NCBI RefSeq assembly: GCF_003260265.1
Contig: NZ_QITQ01000009.1
Coordinates: 62,001-126,000, forward strand
Direction of reading: 5' to 3'
Length of the DNA: 64,000 nucleotides
DNA from: Roseovarius amoyensis
GTDB lineage: Bacteria > Pseudomonadota > Alphaproteobacteria > Rhodobacterales > Rhodobacteraceae
Program-made: the position numbers and the translations under genes
The notes under the pieces: generated by a model
Database searches by the model: none
What the model saw: the letters and a program-made list of their open reading frames with translations, nothing else
What the model was told of the DNA's origin: nothing
In this document: positions 1 through 8,110 of the stretch, piece after piece
Position numbering within the stretch: position 1 is the stretch's first letter
Layout: each line of letters begins with the position of its first letter

Positions 1-1
1 C

Positions 2-352
2 CGCGACGACACCTCGGGCTGCACGCGTGAGGCGCTGGCCTTTACCGAACTGGCAGAGGCGTTCCGCGCCGCCGGCGCGCATGTCTTTGGCATTTCCAAG
101 GACAGCGTGGCCAGCCATGACAAGTTCCGCGACAAGCACGGACTGGGCATTGCGCTGCTTCCGGACGCCGATGGCGACGTCTGCGAACGCTACGGCGTGT
201 GGAAGGAAAAGAACATGTACGGGCGCAAGTTCATGGGGATCGAACGCACCACCGTACTGATCGGGGGCGACGGCCGGGTGGTACGTGTCTGGCCCAGGGT
301 CAAGGTCGCAGGACACGCCGAAGAGGTGCTGGAAGCCGTGCGCGCATTGTAA
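2..352 (+). CDS. bcp: Peroxiredoxin, Bcp/PrxQ family (3' part)
   Basis: The C-terminal part of a thioredoxin-fold peroxidase that reduces hydroperoxides; the start lies before the window. The first visible residues are RDDTSGCTREAL, matching the peroxidatic-cysteine loop of Bcp (TPGCT in E. coli), followed by GISKDS, CERYGVWKEKNMYG and GIERTTVLIGGDG, all typical of the family. The usual resolving cysteine five residues after the peroxidatic one is a leucine here, so this looks like a one-Cys version or one that uses another thiol. It ends in TAA and stands alone before the M23 peptidase gene. Family assignment is secure; the physiological reductant is unknown. Confidence 0.9.
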   Translation, partial: RDDTSGCTREALAFTELAEAFRAAGAHVFGISKDSVASHDKFRDKHGLGIALLPDADGDVCERYGVWKEKNMYGRKFMGIERTTVLIGGDGRVVRVWPRVKVAGHAEEVLEAVRAL

Positions 353-537
353 TCCGCCGTGCCCCGCACATCGGCAAGTTTCTGCCAATGCCGCGATAAA
401 TCGCCCAAATCGCATGGCCGACGGGGCAAAAGCCTTGCCGTAGCTTTGGCCAATGGGTAATCACGCACGAGGCTGCCGGTATGATCCAATCATGACAAGA
501 GCGGCCCGAGGGACGGAAACGACGGAACGGGGACGAC

Positions 538-1857
538 GTGCGAACACGGATCGCGATCAGATTCCATACCTGGCTCGAGGCCAGGTTTCCTGAACGCCGC
601 GTTTTTCTGCGCTCCGAATCCGATACCCGGTTTATTCGTCTCAAGCCCGGCACACAGCTGATCGCGCTGCTTGGCGTTTCCGCTTTCGTCGCCTGGACGA
701 TCATCGCCACCGCCGTCCTGTTGATGGATTCGATCGGTTCGGGCAATTTCCGCGAACAGGCCAAGCGCGACCAGCGCACCTACGAGGCACGGCTGAACGC
801 ACTCGAGTCCGAGCGCGACCTGCGCGCGCACGAAGCCGCGGCCGCACAGCAGCGGTTCAGCTCTGCCCTTGAACAGATTTCAATGATGCAGTCCCAACTG
901 CTGGCGTCCGAGACGCGGAGACGCGAGATGGAGACCGGCATCGAGGTGATCCAGTCGACCCTGCGGCGGGCGATGAAGGAACGCGATGCCGCCCGCGCCG
1001 AGGCCGCCGATCTGACGCTGGCCCTGCAGGAAAGCCGCCCCGACACCCGGCCGGGACAGGACGCCCCGGCCCTGGCCGCGACGATGCAGGTGCTGACCAC
1101 GGCGCTGGCCGATACCGCGCGCGAACGCGACCGGATCAGCGAAAACGCGACCCTCGCCCTGCAAGACGCCGACGAGATGGCGATGCAGATCCGGCTGATG
1201 CAGGATCAGAACGACCAGATATTCCGCCAGCTTGAAGACGCGATGACGATCTCGGTCGAGCCGCTGAAAAAGATGTTCAGCGCCGCCGGGATGGATACCG
1301 AATACATGCTCGACACCGTGCGCCGCGGCTATTCCGGCCTTGGCGGGCCGTCGCTGCCCCTGTCCTTTTCCACCCGGGGCGAGGAACCCTCGCCCGAGGC
1401 GTTGCGCGCCAATCGCATCCTCAACCAGATGGACCGGCTGAACCTCTACCGTATCGCCGCGCAAAAGGTGCCTCTGGCAATCCCGGTCAAGACGCGCTTT
1501 CGTTACACCTCGGGATTCGGAATGCGCTGGGGCCGGATGCACAACGGCACCGATTTCGCCGGTGACCACGGTGCGCCGATCTATGCCACCGCCGATGGTG
1601 TCGTGACCCACGCCAAATGGCTGTCGGGCTATGGCCGGCTGGTCAAGATCCAGCATGATTTCGGTTTCGAGACCCGCTATGCCCATATGTCGCGCATTCG
1701 CGTGCGAGAAGGCCAAAGGGTCTCGCGCGGGGATCGGATCGGTGATATGGGCAACACTGGACGTTCCACAGGCACGCACCTACACTACGAGGTCCGTGTC
1801 GACGGCAAGGCCGTCAACCCCATGACCTACATCAAGGCTGCGAGAAATGTTTTCTAA
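538..1857 (+). CDS. Membrane-anchored M23 (LytM) peptidoglycan endopeptidase
   Basis: A 439-residue protein with a short basic cytoplasmic N-terminus (1-40), one membrane segment (about 41-63), a long charged coiled-coil region (about 70-250) and a C-terminal LytM domain. Zinc-binding residues are intact: H335 and D339 in HNGTDF, and the HLH pair at 414-416. It should cut peptide cross-links of peptidoglycan in the periplasm. The start is GTG. The last 11 bases overlap the bactofilin gene, so the two are translationally linked. The architecture matches the peptidase partnered with bactofilin in Hyphomonas (LmdC), whose cytoplasmic tail contacts the bactofilin; that role is inferred here. Confidence 0.92.
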   Translation: MRTRIAIRFHTWLEARFPERRVFLRSESDTRFIRLKPGTQLIALLGVSAFVAWTIIATAVLLMDSIGSGNFREQAKRDQRTYEARLNALESERDLRAHEAAAAQQRFSSALEQISMMQSQLLASETRRREMETGIEVIQSTLRRAMKERDAARAEAADLTLALQESRPDTRPGQDAPALAATMQVLTTALADTARERDRISENATLALQDADEMAMQIRLMQDQNDQIFRQLEDAMTISVEPLKKMFSAAGMDTEYMLDTVRRGYSGLGGPSLPLSFSTRGEEPSPEALRANRILNQMDRLNLYRIAAQKVPLAIPVKTRFRYTSGFGMRWGRMHNGTDFAGDHGAPIYATADGVVTHAKWLSGYGRLVKIQHDFGFETRYAHMSRIRVREGQRVSRGDRIGDMGNTGRSTGTHLHYEVRVDGKAVNPMTYIKAARNVF

Positions 1858-2404
1858 AAGCAAGATCAACGACCCTGCCCCCAAACCCGAGAGCGCGGCC
1901 AAACCGACGCTGCCCGAGCGGAACGCGGATGCACAGCGCAGCGACTCCGCTTCGACCGAATTCCGCGCCGCCGCGCCCAAGGCCAAGCCGCCGGCGTCGG
2001 TGCTGTCCTCGGACCTGACGGTGACCGGCAACCTCAAGACGACCGGCGACATCCAGATCGAGGGCACGGTCGAGGGCGACATTCGCGCACATTTGCTGAC
2101 CGTGGGCGAAGGCGCCACCATCCGGGGCGAACTGATTGCCGATGACGTGGTGGTCAACGGCCGGATCGTGGGCAGGGTGCGGGGCCTCAAGGTACGGCTG
2201 ACCTCGACCGCCCGGGTCGAGGGCGACATCATCCACAAGACCATCGCGATCGAATCGGGCGCCCATTTCGAAGGCTCGGTTCAGCGCCAGGACGACCCGT
2301 TGAACGCCAAGACCAAAGGCCAGCAGCCTGCTGCCGGCCAGCAGGCGCCCCAGCCCCAGCGGCAGCAACCCGCCGCACCGGCGCAGGACACCGCCAAGGG
2401 CTGA
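1847..2404 (+). CDS. Bactofilin (polymer-forming cytoskeletal protein)
   Basis: A 185-residue protein. Residues of roughly 55-150 form the bactofilin (DUF583) beta-helix, visible as repeated short hydrophobic/glycine units such as LTVTGNLKTTGDIQIEGTVEGD and following turns up to HFEGSVQR. The N-terminus is polar and the C-terminus is rich in Gln, Pro and Ala, as usual for the disordered tails. Bactofilins polymerise without nucleotide and position cell-wall enzymes on the membrane. The start overlaps the end of the upstream M23 peptidase gene by 11 bases, which supports a common function in local wall remodelling. An intrinsic terminator follows at 2435. Confidence 0.93.
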   Translation: MFSKSKINDPAPKPESAAKPTLPERNADAQRSDSASTEFRAAAPKAKPPASVLSSDLTVTGNLKTTGDIQIEGTVEGDIRAHLLTVGEGATIRGELIADDVVVNGRIVGRVRGLKVRLTSTARVEGDIIHKTIAIESGAHFEGSVQRQDDPLNAKTKGQQPAAGQQAPQPQRQQPAAPAQDTAKG

Positions 2405-2434
2405 TCCGCCGACACGCGGCGACAGTTAGTTGAC

Positions 2435-2467
2435 AAGGCGCCCTGCCAACGGCAGCGGCGCCTTTTT
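2435..2467 (+). terminator. Intrinsic terminator after the bactofilin gene
   Basis: AAGGCGCC (2435-2442) pairs with GGCGCCTT (2457-2464), extended inward by CTGCC/GGCAG around an AAC loop with one bulged C, and followed by a T-run. It lies 30 bases after the bactofilin stop. Confidence 0.85.
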
Positions 2468-2763
2468 GCCGACCCGTTCGGGATGGTCATCGCCGAGCAG
2501 CCGGGGCCCGAACGGCCGGTGACCAGTGTCATCCTCCTGTCAGAGGTCTGCACCGCACTACGCGGCATGGGCGGTTTCCAGGGCAGCGGGGTAATCGGCA
2601 TCGACCAGATGGATTGTTGACAAATCAGCAACGTTTCCCGGTTTCTACACTCGAACAAGGGCAGAAAACCTTTTGAATCCAAACCGAAATATGAAAGCCT
2701 TGAGACAATGCGCCGCACCGGCGTTGGGTCGGGCGGGGCTGTAACGCAGCCAAGGAGCCGACC
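2468..2763. other. Intergenic stretch without a recognised gene
   Basis: About 300 bases between the bactofilin terminator and a small ORF. A TTGACA hexamer at 2617-2622 could be a -35 element, but no well-spaced -10 box follows (TACACT near 2646 is too far away). Nothing else is recognisable on either strand. Confidence 0.4.
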
Positions 2764-2889
2764 ATGGCCAGTTCATCCCCCAAGCCGGGTAACGGCGGCA
2801 AAGCCAAGCCCGAGCCCACGGCCAAGCCCGCGCCCCCAAAGACCAAGGTCGTCTCGGCAAGGGTGTTCAACGACTTCGCCGCCATCTGA
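2764..2889 (+). CDS. Small Pro/Lys-rich protein, 41 aa
   Basis: A short ORF, ATG to TGA. It starts MASSSPKPGNGGKAKP, continues with Lys-Pro-Ala repeats and ends in a more hydrophobic VVSARVFNDFAAI tail. The support for it being real is a good Shine-Dalgarno (AAGGAG at 2752-2757, six bases before the ATG), its own intergenic space, and the terminator hairpin right after it. There is no signal peptide or membrane segment and I recognise no family. The low-complexity first half suggests a disordered linker; the C-terminal dozen residues look like the conserved functional part. It could be a chance ORF. Confidence 0.5.
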   Translation: MASSSPKPGNGGKAKPEPTAKPAPPKTKVVSARVFNDFAAI

Positions 2890-2896
2890 CGGCACG

Positions 2897-2927
2897 AAAA
2901 AGGCCGCCTCCCGGCGGGAAGCGGCCT
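2897..2927 (-). terminator. Terminator for ndk (hairpin shared with the small ORF)
   Basis: AGGCCGC (2901-2907) pairs with GCGGCCT (2921-2927), with an inner TCCC/GGGA stem and GGC loop. Read on the minus strand the stem is followed by TTTTT, so it should end transcription from ndk. On the plus strand it would close the small ORF less efficiently. Confidence 0.75.
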
Positions 2928-2958
2928 GTCTGTTGACGGTCAAACCGGCTGGTGCGTG

Positions 2959-3381
2959 TCAGCCGACCAGTTCAAGACCCGAAAAGAAATAGGCGATCTC
3001 GACCGCCGCGGTTTCAGGCGCGTCCGAGCCGTGAACCGAGTTCTCGCCGACCGATTCAGCGAACTCGGCACGGATCGTGCCCGGCGCGGCCTCGGCAGGG
3101 TTGGTGGCGCCCATCACTTCGCGGTTCTTCGCGATGGCGTTCTCGCCCTCGAGCACCTGCACCACCACGGGCGCGGAGGCCATGAATTCGCACAGCTCGT
3201 CATAGAACGGGCGTTCCTTGTGGACCGCGTAAAAGACGCCGGCCTGTTCCTTGGTCAGCTTGATACGTTTCTGCGCGACGATGCGCAGGCCGGCATCTTC
3301 GAACTTGGCGTTGATCTTACCGGTCAGGTTGCGGTTGGTGGCATCGGGTTTGATGATGCTCAGCGTGCGTTCCAAAGCCAT
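2959..3381 (-). CDS. ndk: Nucleoside diphosphate kinase
   Basis: A 140-residue enzyme of normal family length that moves the gamma phosphate of ATP onto NDPs through a phosphohistidine. The catalytic histidine is H117 in NSVHGSD, and the N-terminal [11 protein letters not shown] and REVMGATNP nucleotide-site motifs are intact. It is a single gene transcribed away from the neighbouring ABC-F gene, with a terminator hairpin about 30 bases past its stop. Nothing is unusual. Confidence 0.98.
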   Translation of the reverse strand: MALERTLSIIKPDATNRNLTGKINAKFEDAGLRIVAQKRIKLTKEQAGVFYAVHKERPFYDELCEFMASAPVVVQVLEGENAIAKNREVMGATNPAEAAPGTIRAEFAESVGENSVHGSDAPETAAVEIAYFFSGLELVG

Positions 3382-3517
3382 GTCAGCCTCTCGTTTGAAT
3401 GGGTGTCAGGCGCGGGGCGGCAGCGCCCGCGCACAAGATCGCGGTGGCGATAACACGGGCACCCGTGTTTGAAAAGCGGCGATTGACGCCCCGCCGTGCA
3501 TCGGGCATGCCCCGCGC

Positions 3518-5377
3518 ATGCTGCGTATAGATGACATTTCCTTTTCGATGGCCGGGCGGCCGCTGCTGCAAAATGCTTCGGCGACCATTCCCGATGGTCA
3601 CAAGGTCGGGCTGGTGGGCCGGAACGGCACCGGCAAGACCACGCTTTTTCGCCTGATCCGGGGTGAGCTGGCGCTGGATGACGGGCGCATCGAGCTGCCC
3701 GCCCGTGCCCGCATCGGCGGTGTCGACCAGGAGGTGCCGGGCAGCGAGGTGACGCTGCTCGACACGGTGCTGGCCGCCGACACCGAACGCGCGGAGCTGA
3801 TGGAAGAGGCCGAAACCGCCACCGACCCCGCCCGCATCGCCGATATCCAGACCCGGCTGGCGGATATCGACGCCTGGGGCGCGCCCGCGCGCGCGGCGAC
3901 GATCCTCAAGGGGCTGGGCTTTACCAACGAAGAACAGGCAATGCCGTGCTCGGCCTTTTCGGGCGGCTGGCGGATGCGGGTGGCGCTGGCGGCGGTGTTG
4001 TTCTCGGCCCCCGACCTGCTGCTTTTGGACGAACCGACCAACTATCTCGACCTCGAAGGCGCGCTGTGGCTGGAAAGCTATCTGGCCCGCTATCCGCACA
4101 CCGCCATCGTCATCAGCCACGACCGCGGGCTGCTCAACCGGGCGGTGGGCGCGATCCTGCACCTGGAGGATCGCAAGCTCACCCTCTATCAAGGCGGCTA
4201 TGACCGCTTTGCCGAAACCCGCGCCGCCCGGTTGGCGGCAGCCGAATCCGAGGCAAAGAAACAGGACGCACGGCGCGCGCATCTGCAATCCTATGTCGAC
4301 CGCTTCCGCTATAAGGCAGACAAGGCGAAACAGGCGCAGGCCCGGCTGAAGGCGCTGGCACGGATGCAACCCATCACCCGCCCGCAAGAGGCCGCGCTGC
4401 GCGCCTTCAGCTTTCCCGAACCCGACGAGTTGTCGCCGCCCATCCTGCGCCTCGAAGGGGCGTCGGTCGGCTATGACGACAAGGCCGTTCTGGACCTGCT
4501 CGACCTGCGCATCGACCAGGACGACCGCATCGCGCTGCTGGGCCGTAATGGCGAGGGCAAGTCGACCCTGTCCAAGCTGCTGGCGGGACGTTTGCCACCC
4601 ATGTCCGGACGCATCCACACCGCCGCCCGTCTGCGGGTGGGCTATTTCGCCCAGCACCAGCTGGACGAGCTGCGCGCCGATGAAACCCCGCTGGCGCATC
4701 TGCGCCGCCTGCGCCCCGACACCCCGCCAGCCAAGCTACGCGCCCAGCTTGGCGGTTTCGGTATCGGGGCAGAACAGGCCGAAACCGAGGCGAGGCAGTT
4801 GTCGGGCGGACAGCGCGCGCGCCTGTCGCTAATGCTGGCCACGCTCGATGCGCCGCACATGCTGATCCTCGACGAGCCGACCAACCACCTGGACATCGAA
4901 AGCCGCGAGGCGCTGGTAGAGGCGCTGACCGCCTATGGCGGCGCGGTGATCCTGGTCAGCCACGACATGCACCTGCTCAGCCTCGTGGCCGACCGGCTGT
5001 GGCTGGTCAAGGATGGCCGCGTCGCCCCCTATGACGGCGACCTGGAAAGCTATCGGCAAATGCTGCTGGGCAACAACAAGTCCACGCAGGAGACCGGGAA
5101 ACCGGCCCCGAAACCGGCCAAGGCGCGGCGCCCCGACCGCAGCGACCGTGTCGCCCTGCGCCAGGACGTGCGCAAATGCGAAGAGCGGATCGAAAAGCTG
5201 AACGAGATGCGCGACCGCATCGCCGCCCGGCTGGCCGACCCAGTGCTTTACGAAGACGCCCGCGCCGCCGACATGGACGCCTGGCAAAAGAAATATGCCG
5301 AGGTGATGAACGGCCTCGACCGGGCCGAGACGCTGTGGCTGGCGGCGCTGGAACGGCTGGAGGCGGCGGGCGGATAG
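3518..5377 (+). CDS. ABC-F family ATPase (YheS/Uup-like)
   Basis: A 619-residue soluble protein with two ABC ATPase domains and no membrane segments, as in ABC-F translation factors. Walker A motifs are GRNGTGKTT (about 34-42) and GRNGEGKST. The signatures are SGGWRMR and SGGQRAR, and the Walker B motifs LLLLDEPTNYLDLE and MLILDEPTNHLDIE. The interdomain arm is Lys/Arg/Ala-rich, as expected for contact with the ribosome near the P-site tRNA. A charged, probably coiled-coil C-terminal extension follows a Lys/Pro-rich linker (about 525-619). This layout is closest to YheS/ABCF3-type members. It stands alone with no operon partner. Confidence 0.93.
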   Translation: MLRIDDISFSMAGRPLLQNASATIPDGHKVGLVGRNGTGKTTLFRLIRGELALDDGRIELPARARIGGVDQEVPGSEVTLLDTVLAADTERAELMEEAETATDPARIADIQTRLADIDAWGAPARAATILKGLGFTNEEQAMPCSAFSGGWRMRVALAAVLFSAPDLLLLDEPTNYLDLEGALWLESYLARYPHTAIVISHDRGLLNRAVGAILHLEDRKLTLYQGGYDRFAETRAARLAAAESEAKKQDARRAHLQSYVDRFRYKADKAKQAQARLKALARMQPITRPQEAALRAFSFPEPDELSPPILRLEGASVGYDDKAVLDLLDLRIDQDDRIALLGRNGEGKSTLSKLLAGRLPPMSGRIHTAARLRVGYFAQHQLDELRADETPLAHLRRLRPDTPPAKLRAQLGGFGIGAEQAETEARQLSGGQRARLSLMLATLDAPHMLILDEPTNHLDIESREALVEALTAYGGAVILVSHDMHLLSLVADRLWLVKDGRVAPYDGDLESYRQMLLGNNKSTQETGKPAPKPAKARRPDRSDRVALRQDVRKCEERIEKLNEMRDRIAARLADPVLYEDARAADMDAWQKKYAEVMNGLDRAETLWLAALERLEAAGG

Positions 5378-5526
5378 GGGCGCGCCCATTTCAGAGTACC
5401 CGCCCCGGACCTGACCCGGTGCCCCTTTCGTGCCAAGACCCCGGCTCGGGGGCCGGGGCGAGAACGATACCGAACCTGCCCCACACCCGGCATGGACGCA
5501 GCGGGGCCTTTGGGCGATAAGACCTC

Positions 5527-6159
5527 ATGGACACCGGTTTTCTGATCACCGCCTTCGTCACCATGATCGTCATCATCGACCCGTTGGGGATGACGCCGAT
5601 CTTTGTCGCCCTGACGCAGGGCATGGGGCCTGCACGGCGCCGGGCGGTGGCGCTGCGCGCCTCGATCGCGGCGGCGCTGATCCTGGCGGTGTTCGCCGCC
5701 TTCGGCGAGGCGGTGCTGGGCTTTGTCGGCATCTCGATGCCGGCCTTTCGCATCGCCGGCGGGATGCTCTTGTTTCTGACCGCGCTCGACATGCTGTTCG
5801 AACGCCGCACCAAGCGGCGCGAGGGCACCGCCGCACAGGCCGAGGACGAGGATGACGACGACGACGACCCGTCGATCTTTCCCATCGCCATCCCGCTGAT
5901 CGCGGGTCCGGGCTCCATCGCCTCGGTGATCCTGCTGACCGGCCAGCGGCCGGGGCTTGAGGGGCTGGCGCTGGTGATGGGGGTGACCTTCACGGTGCTG
6001 GCGCTGGTGCTGGTGCTGTTCCTGACCGCCGGAATACTGGAACGCGTGCTGGGGCGCACCGGCATCAACGTGATCACCCGCCTGCTGGGCATGTTGCTGG
6101 CCGCGCTGGCGGTGCAGTTCGTGCTTGATGGGCTAAAGGGCGTCGGGCTGACGGGCTGA
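5527..6159 (+). CDS. MarC family integral membrane protein
   Basis: A 210-residue protein with about six hydrophobic segments and the MarC N-terminal hallmark IDPLGMTPIFVALT. A very acidic cytoplasmic loop (EDEDDDDDDPS, about 113-123) separates the two halves, and the PIAIPLIAGPGSIASVILL motif follows. MarC proteins were once linked to multidrug resistance, but their function is still unknown. The gene is followed 28 bases later by an aspartic protease gene on the same strand, so the two may be co-transcribed. The family assignment is firm, the role is not. Confidence 0.9.
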   Translation: MDTGFLITAFVTMIVIIDPLGMTPIFVALTQGMGPARRRAVALRASIAAALILAVFAAFGEAVLGFVGISMPAFRIAGGMLLFLTALDMLFERRTKRREGTAAQAEDEDDDDDDPSIFPIAIPLIAGPGSIASVILLTGQRPGLEGLALVMGVTFTVLALVLVLFLTAGILERVLGRTGINVITRLLGMLLAALAVQFVLDGLKGVGLTG

Positions 6160-6187
6160 CCTTTCCCCGCACGGCGCGCGCCCCTAT

Positions 6188-6778
6188 ATGCCAGACATGA
6201 GCGAATTCGATACTGCCCGCCTTCTATACCTCGTGCTGCTGGGCGGCGCGGTGGTGCTGTGGTTCTTTGCCCAGAACCGCAAATCCCTGGGCCACATCAC
6301 CCAGCAGGCGCTGGTCTGGGGACTGATCTTTGTCGGCGTCATTGCGGCAGTGGGGCTGTGGGGCGATATCCGCCAGACGGTGCGCCCCGGCCAGGCCGTG
6401 CTGGCAGAGGCCGGGCGGATAGAGGTGCCCCGCGCGCCGGACGGGCATTATTACCTGACCGCCGAGGTGAACGGCACGCCGGTCGAATTCGTCATCGACA
6501 CCGGCGCGAGCCAGATCGTTCTGAGCGAACGCGACGCCCGCCGCGCCGGGATCGATACCGAAGGGCTGGTCTATATCGGCCGCGCCATCACCGCCAATGG
6601 CGAGGTGCGCACCGCGCCGGTGCGGCTGGACCGGCTGGCCATCGGCCCCTTTTCGGATGAGCGCGTGCGCGCCGTGGTCAACGAGGGCGAGCTTGACCGT
6701 TCGCTGCTGGGCATGGACTATCTGCAGCGGTTTTCCAGTGTCGAGATCTCAGGCAACAGGCTGGTGCTGACACGCTGA
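6188..6778 (+). CDS. Membrane-anchored retropepsin-like aspartic protease (TIGR02281 type)
   Basis: A 196-residue protein with two N-terminal membrane segments (about 8-26 and 40-58) and a C-terminal retropepsin-like domain that should lie in the periplasm. The catalytic motif is VIDTGASQIVLS, the DTGA of clan AA proteases, and a second hydrophobic-Gly pattern LLGMDYLQRF lies near the end. One DTG per chain implies a homodimer. An ATG at 6197 is an equally possible start. Substrates of this family are not known. It lies just after marC on the same strand. Confidence 0.85.
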   Translation: MPDMSEFDTARLLYLVLLGGAVVLWFFAQNRKSLGHITQQALVWGLIFVGVIAAVGLWGDIRQTVRPGQAVLAEAGRIEVPRAPDGHYYLTAEVNGTPVEFVIDTGASQIVLSERDARRAGIDTEGLVYIGRAITANGEVRTAPVRLDRLAIGPFSDERVRAVVNEGELDRSLLGMDYLQRFSSVEISGNRLVLTR

Positions 6779-6842
6779 ACCCTGGCGCCGTGTCGGCCAC
6801 TGAGACGCCTGCGACAAGGGCGCGCATCTGCCTTTGGGTATA

Positions 6843-6870
6843 TTCACATTCAATAATTCATATCTATTTG
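6843..6870 (+). promoter_or_regulatory. AT-rich candidate promoter for the DsrE-rhodanese pair
   Basis: A conspicuously AT-rich patch within a GC-rich background. TTCACA (6843-6848) could be a -35 and TATTTG (6865-6870) a -10 at 16 bases' spacing. The match is weak and the next start codon is about 70 bases downstream. Confidence 0.25.
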
Positions 6871-6942
6871 TCCTGTGTCAAAGTCAGCCCCCCGAACCAC
6901 CGATAGACCGGGCGGCGACACACATATGAAAGGGACAATTCC

Positions 6943-7377
6943 ATGCGTCGTTTCCTAGCCGCGGCCGTGATGGCCACCTCTGCCCTTGCCGCGCCGGCCC
7001 TGGCCGATGACAAGCCGGCCCTCGTCACCATCCTGACCAGCGAAGAACCCCAGACCCAGTTGATGAGCATGGTTCTGACCATGCAGGCGCTCAAGCAGGG
7101 GGCGGAGACCTATACCCTGCTCTGTGGCCCCGGCGGCGACCTTGCGCTCAAGGAACCGCCCGAAACCGCCACCGCGCCGCAACAGCCCCAGGGCATGAGC
7201 CCGCAAAAGCTGATGCAGATGATCATGGCCCAGGGCGGCAAGGTCGAGGTCTGCGCGCTCTACCTGCCCAACAAGGGGGCCGGCGCCGAGGTGCTGCTGG
7301 ACGGCATCGGCACGGCCAAACCCCCGGCAATGGCCGCGCGCATGCTGGCCGATGACACCCGCCTGCTGTCGTTCTGA
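6943..7377 (+). CDS. Secreted DsrE-like protein
   Basis: A 144-residue protein with a clear Sec signal peptide (cleavage after ALA at about 20-22). The mature part resembles the DsrE/YchN fold: a VTILTSEEPQTQLMSMVLTM strand-helix opening, a central LLCGPGGDLAL, and a cysteine in KVEVCALYLPNKG, at the position where DsrE-family proteins carry the sulfur-accepting cysteine. It is followed 14 bases later by a secreted rhodanese, and a single terminator closes the pair. Together they suggest a periplasmic sulfur-handling unit. The DsrE assignment rests on fold-level patterns and is moderately sure. Confidence 0.7.
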   Translation: MRRFLAAAVMATSALAAPALADDKPALVTILTSEEPQTQLMSMVLTMQALKQGAETYTLLCGPGGDLALKEPPETATAPQQPQGMSPQKLMQMIMAQGGKVEVCALYLPNKGAGAEVLLDGIGTAKPPAMAARMLADDTRLLSF

Positions 7378-7391
7378 CAAGGAGATCACAG

Positions 7392-7985
7392 ATGAACCGC
7401 CGTATTGCCGCTGGCCTGCTGGCCGCCGCGCTGGCCGCCATGTCGCTGCCCGCCTTCGCCGCGCCCGAGCCCGAAGACCCCGCGAAACAGACCGAATGGG
7501 GCCTCTACCTGACCTCCACAGAGGCCTACGAGATGAAACAGGCCATGGGGGACAAGGTGCTGTTCGTCGATGTGCGCGAACCGATCGAGATCATGTTCAC
7601 CGGGTTCACCGACGTGGTGGACGTGAACGTGCCCTACATGCTGGTCAACCCGGCCAGGTGGAACCCGAAGAAGCCGGTCTTTGCGATGGAACCGAACCCC
7701 GATTTCGCCGACGGGGTAATGGCGGCGCTGACGGAACGCGGGCTGGACACCTCGACGCCGGTGATCCTGATGTGCCGCTCGGGCGGGACCCGTGGCGCGC
7801 CCTCGGCCAAGGCGCTGTCGGGGCTGGGGCTGGAAAAGGTCTATGTCGTGATTGACGGGTTCGAAGGCGGAACCGTCAAGGACCATCCCAACGGCCCCTG
7901 GCGGCTAAAGGACGGGTGGAAGAATTCCGGCCTGCCGTGGGGTTATTCGCTCAATCCCGACAAGGTTTACACCCGGCCTGAATAG
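7392..7985 (+). CDS. Secreted rhodanese-domain protein
   Basis: A 197-residue protein with an N-terminal signal peptide (cleavage near AFAAP, residues 22-25) and one rhodanese domain. The opening motif VLFVDVREPIEIMFTG and the active-site loop CRSGGTR (C about residue 127) are intact, so it should carry a persulfide sulfur in the periplasm. The domain has an inserted stretch rich in Asn, Pro and Trp between the two conserved halves. The start has a good ribosome site (AAGGAG). It is probably co-transcribed with the DsrE-like gene upstream. Confidence 0.88.
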   Translation: MNRRIAAGLLAAALAAMSLPAFAAPEPEDPAKQTEWGLYLTSTEAYEMKQAMGDKVLFVDVREPIEIMFTGFTDVVDVNVPYMLVNPARWNPKKPVFAMEPNPDFADGVMAALTERGLDTSTPVILMCRSGGTRGAPSAKALSGLGLEKVYVVIDGFEGGTVKDHPNGPWRLKDGWKNSGLPWGYSLNPDKVYTRPE

Positions 7986-7996
7986 GCCGGTGTGAT

Positions 7997-8039
7997 CCGG
8001 CCCGCACCCGCCTCTCCCTCAGGGTGCGGCCGGTTTTTT
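7997..8039 (+). terminator. Intrinsic terminator after the rhodanese gene
   Basis: A strong GC stem, CCGG-C-CCGCACCC (7997-8009) with GGGTGCGGCCGG (8022-8033), one bulged base, then TTTTTT. It ends the DsrE-rhodanese unit. Confidence 0.92.
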
Positions 8040-8083
8040 GCATGACATGGACACCGGAGATCGCAGACGAACTAACCCGAATA

Positions 8084-8110
8084 CAGAAAGGCCCCGCCGA
8101 GGCGGGGCCT
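8084..8110 (-). terminator. Hairpin terminator ending the toxin/RNA transcript
   Basis: A perfect 10-bp stem (AGGCCCCGCC, 8110-8101, with GGCGGGGCCT, 8098-8089) and a two-base loop, followed on the minus strand by TTTCTGTAT. The T-tract is short, so termination may be incomplete. It closes the possible structured RNA downstream of the PemK-like gene. Confidence 0.7.

Noticed and set aside
2708..2992. A 94-codon frame overlapping the 41-residue ORF in another frame
   Set aside because: It has no ribosome site, runs through the terminator hairpin and is Arg/Ser/Pro-rich noise.
3383..4699. A 438-codon minus-strand frame opposite the ABC-F gene
   Set aside because: The plus-strand frame has all ABC motifs; this one has none.
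5391..5470. GC-rich hairpin-like stretch between the ABC-F and marC genes
   Set aside because: It has CCCCGG-type self-complementarity but does not match the dispersed repeat and has no T-tract.
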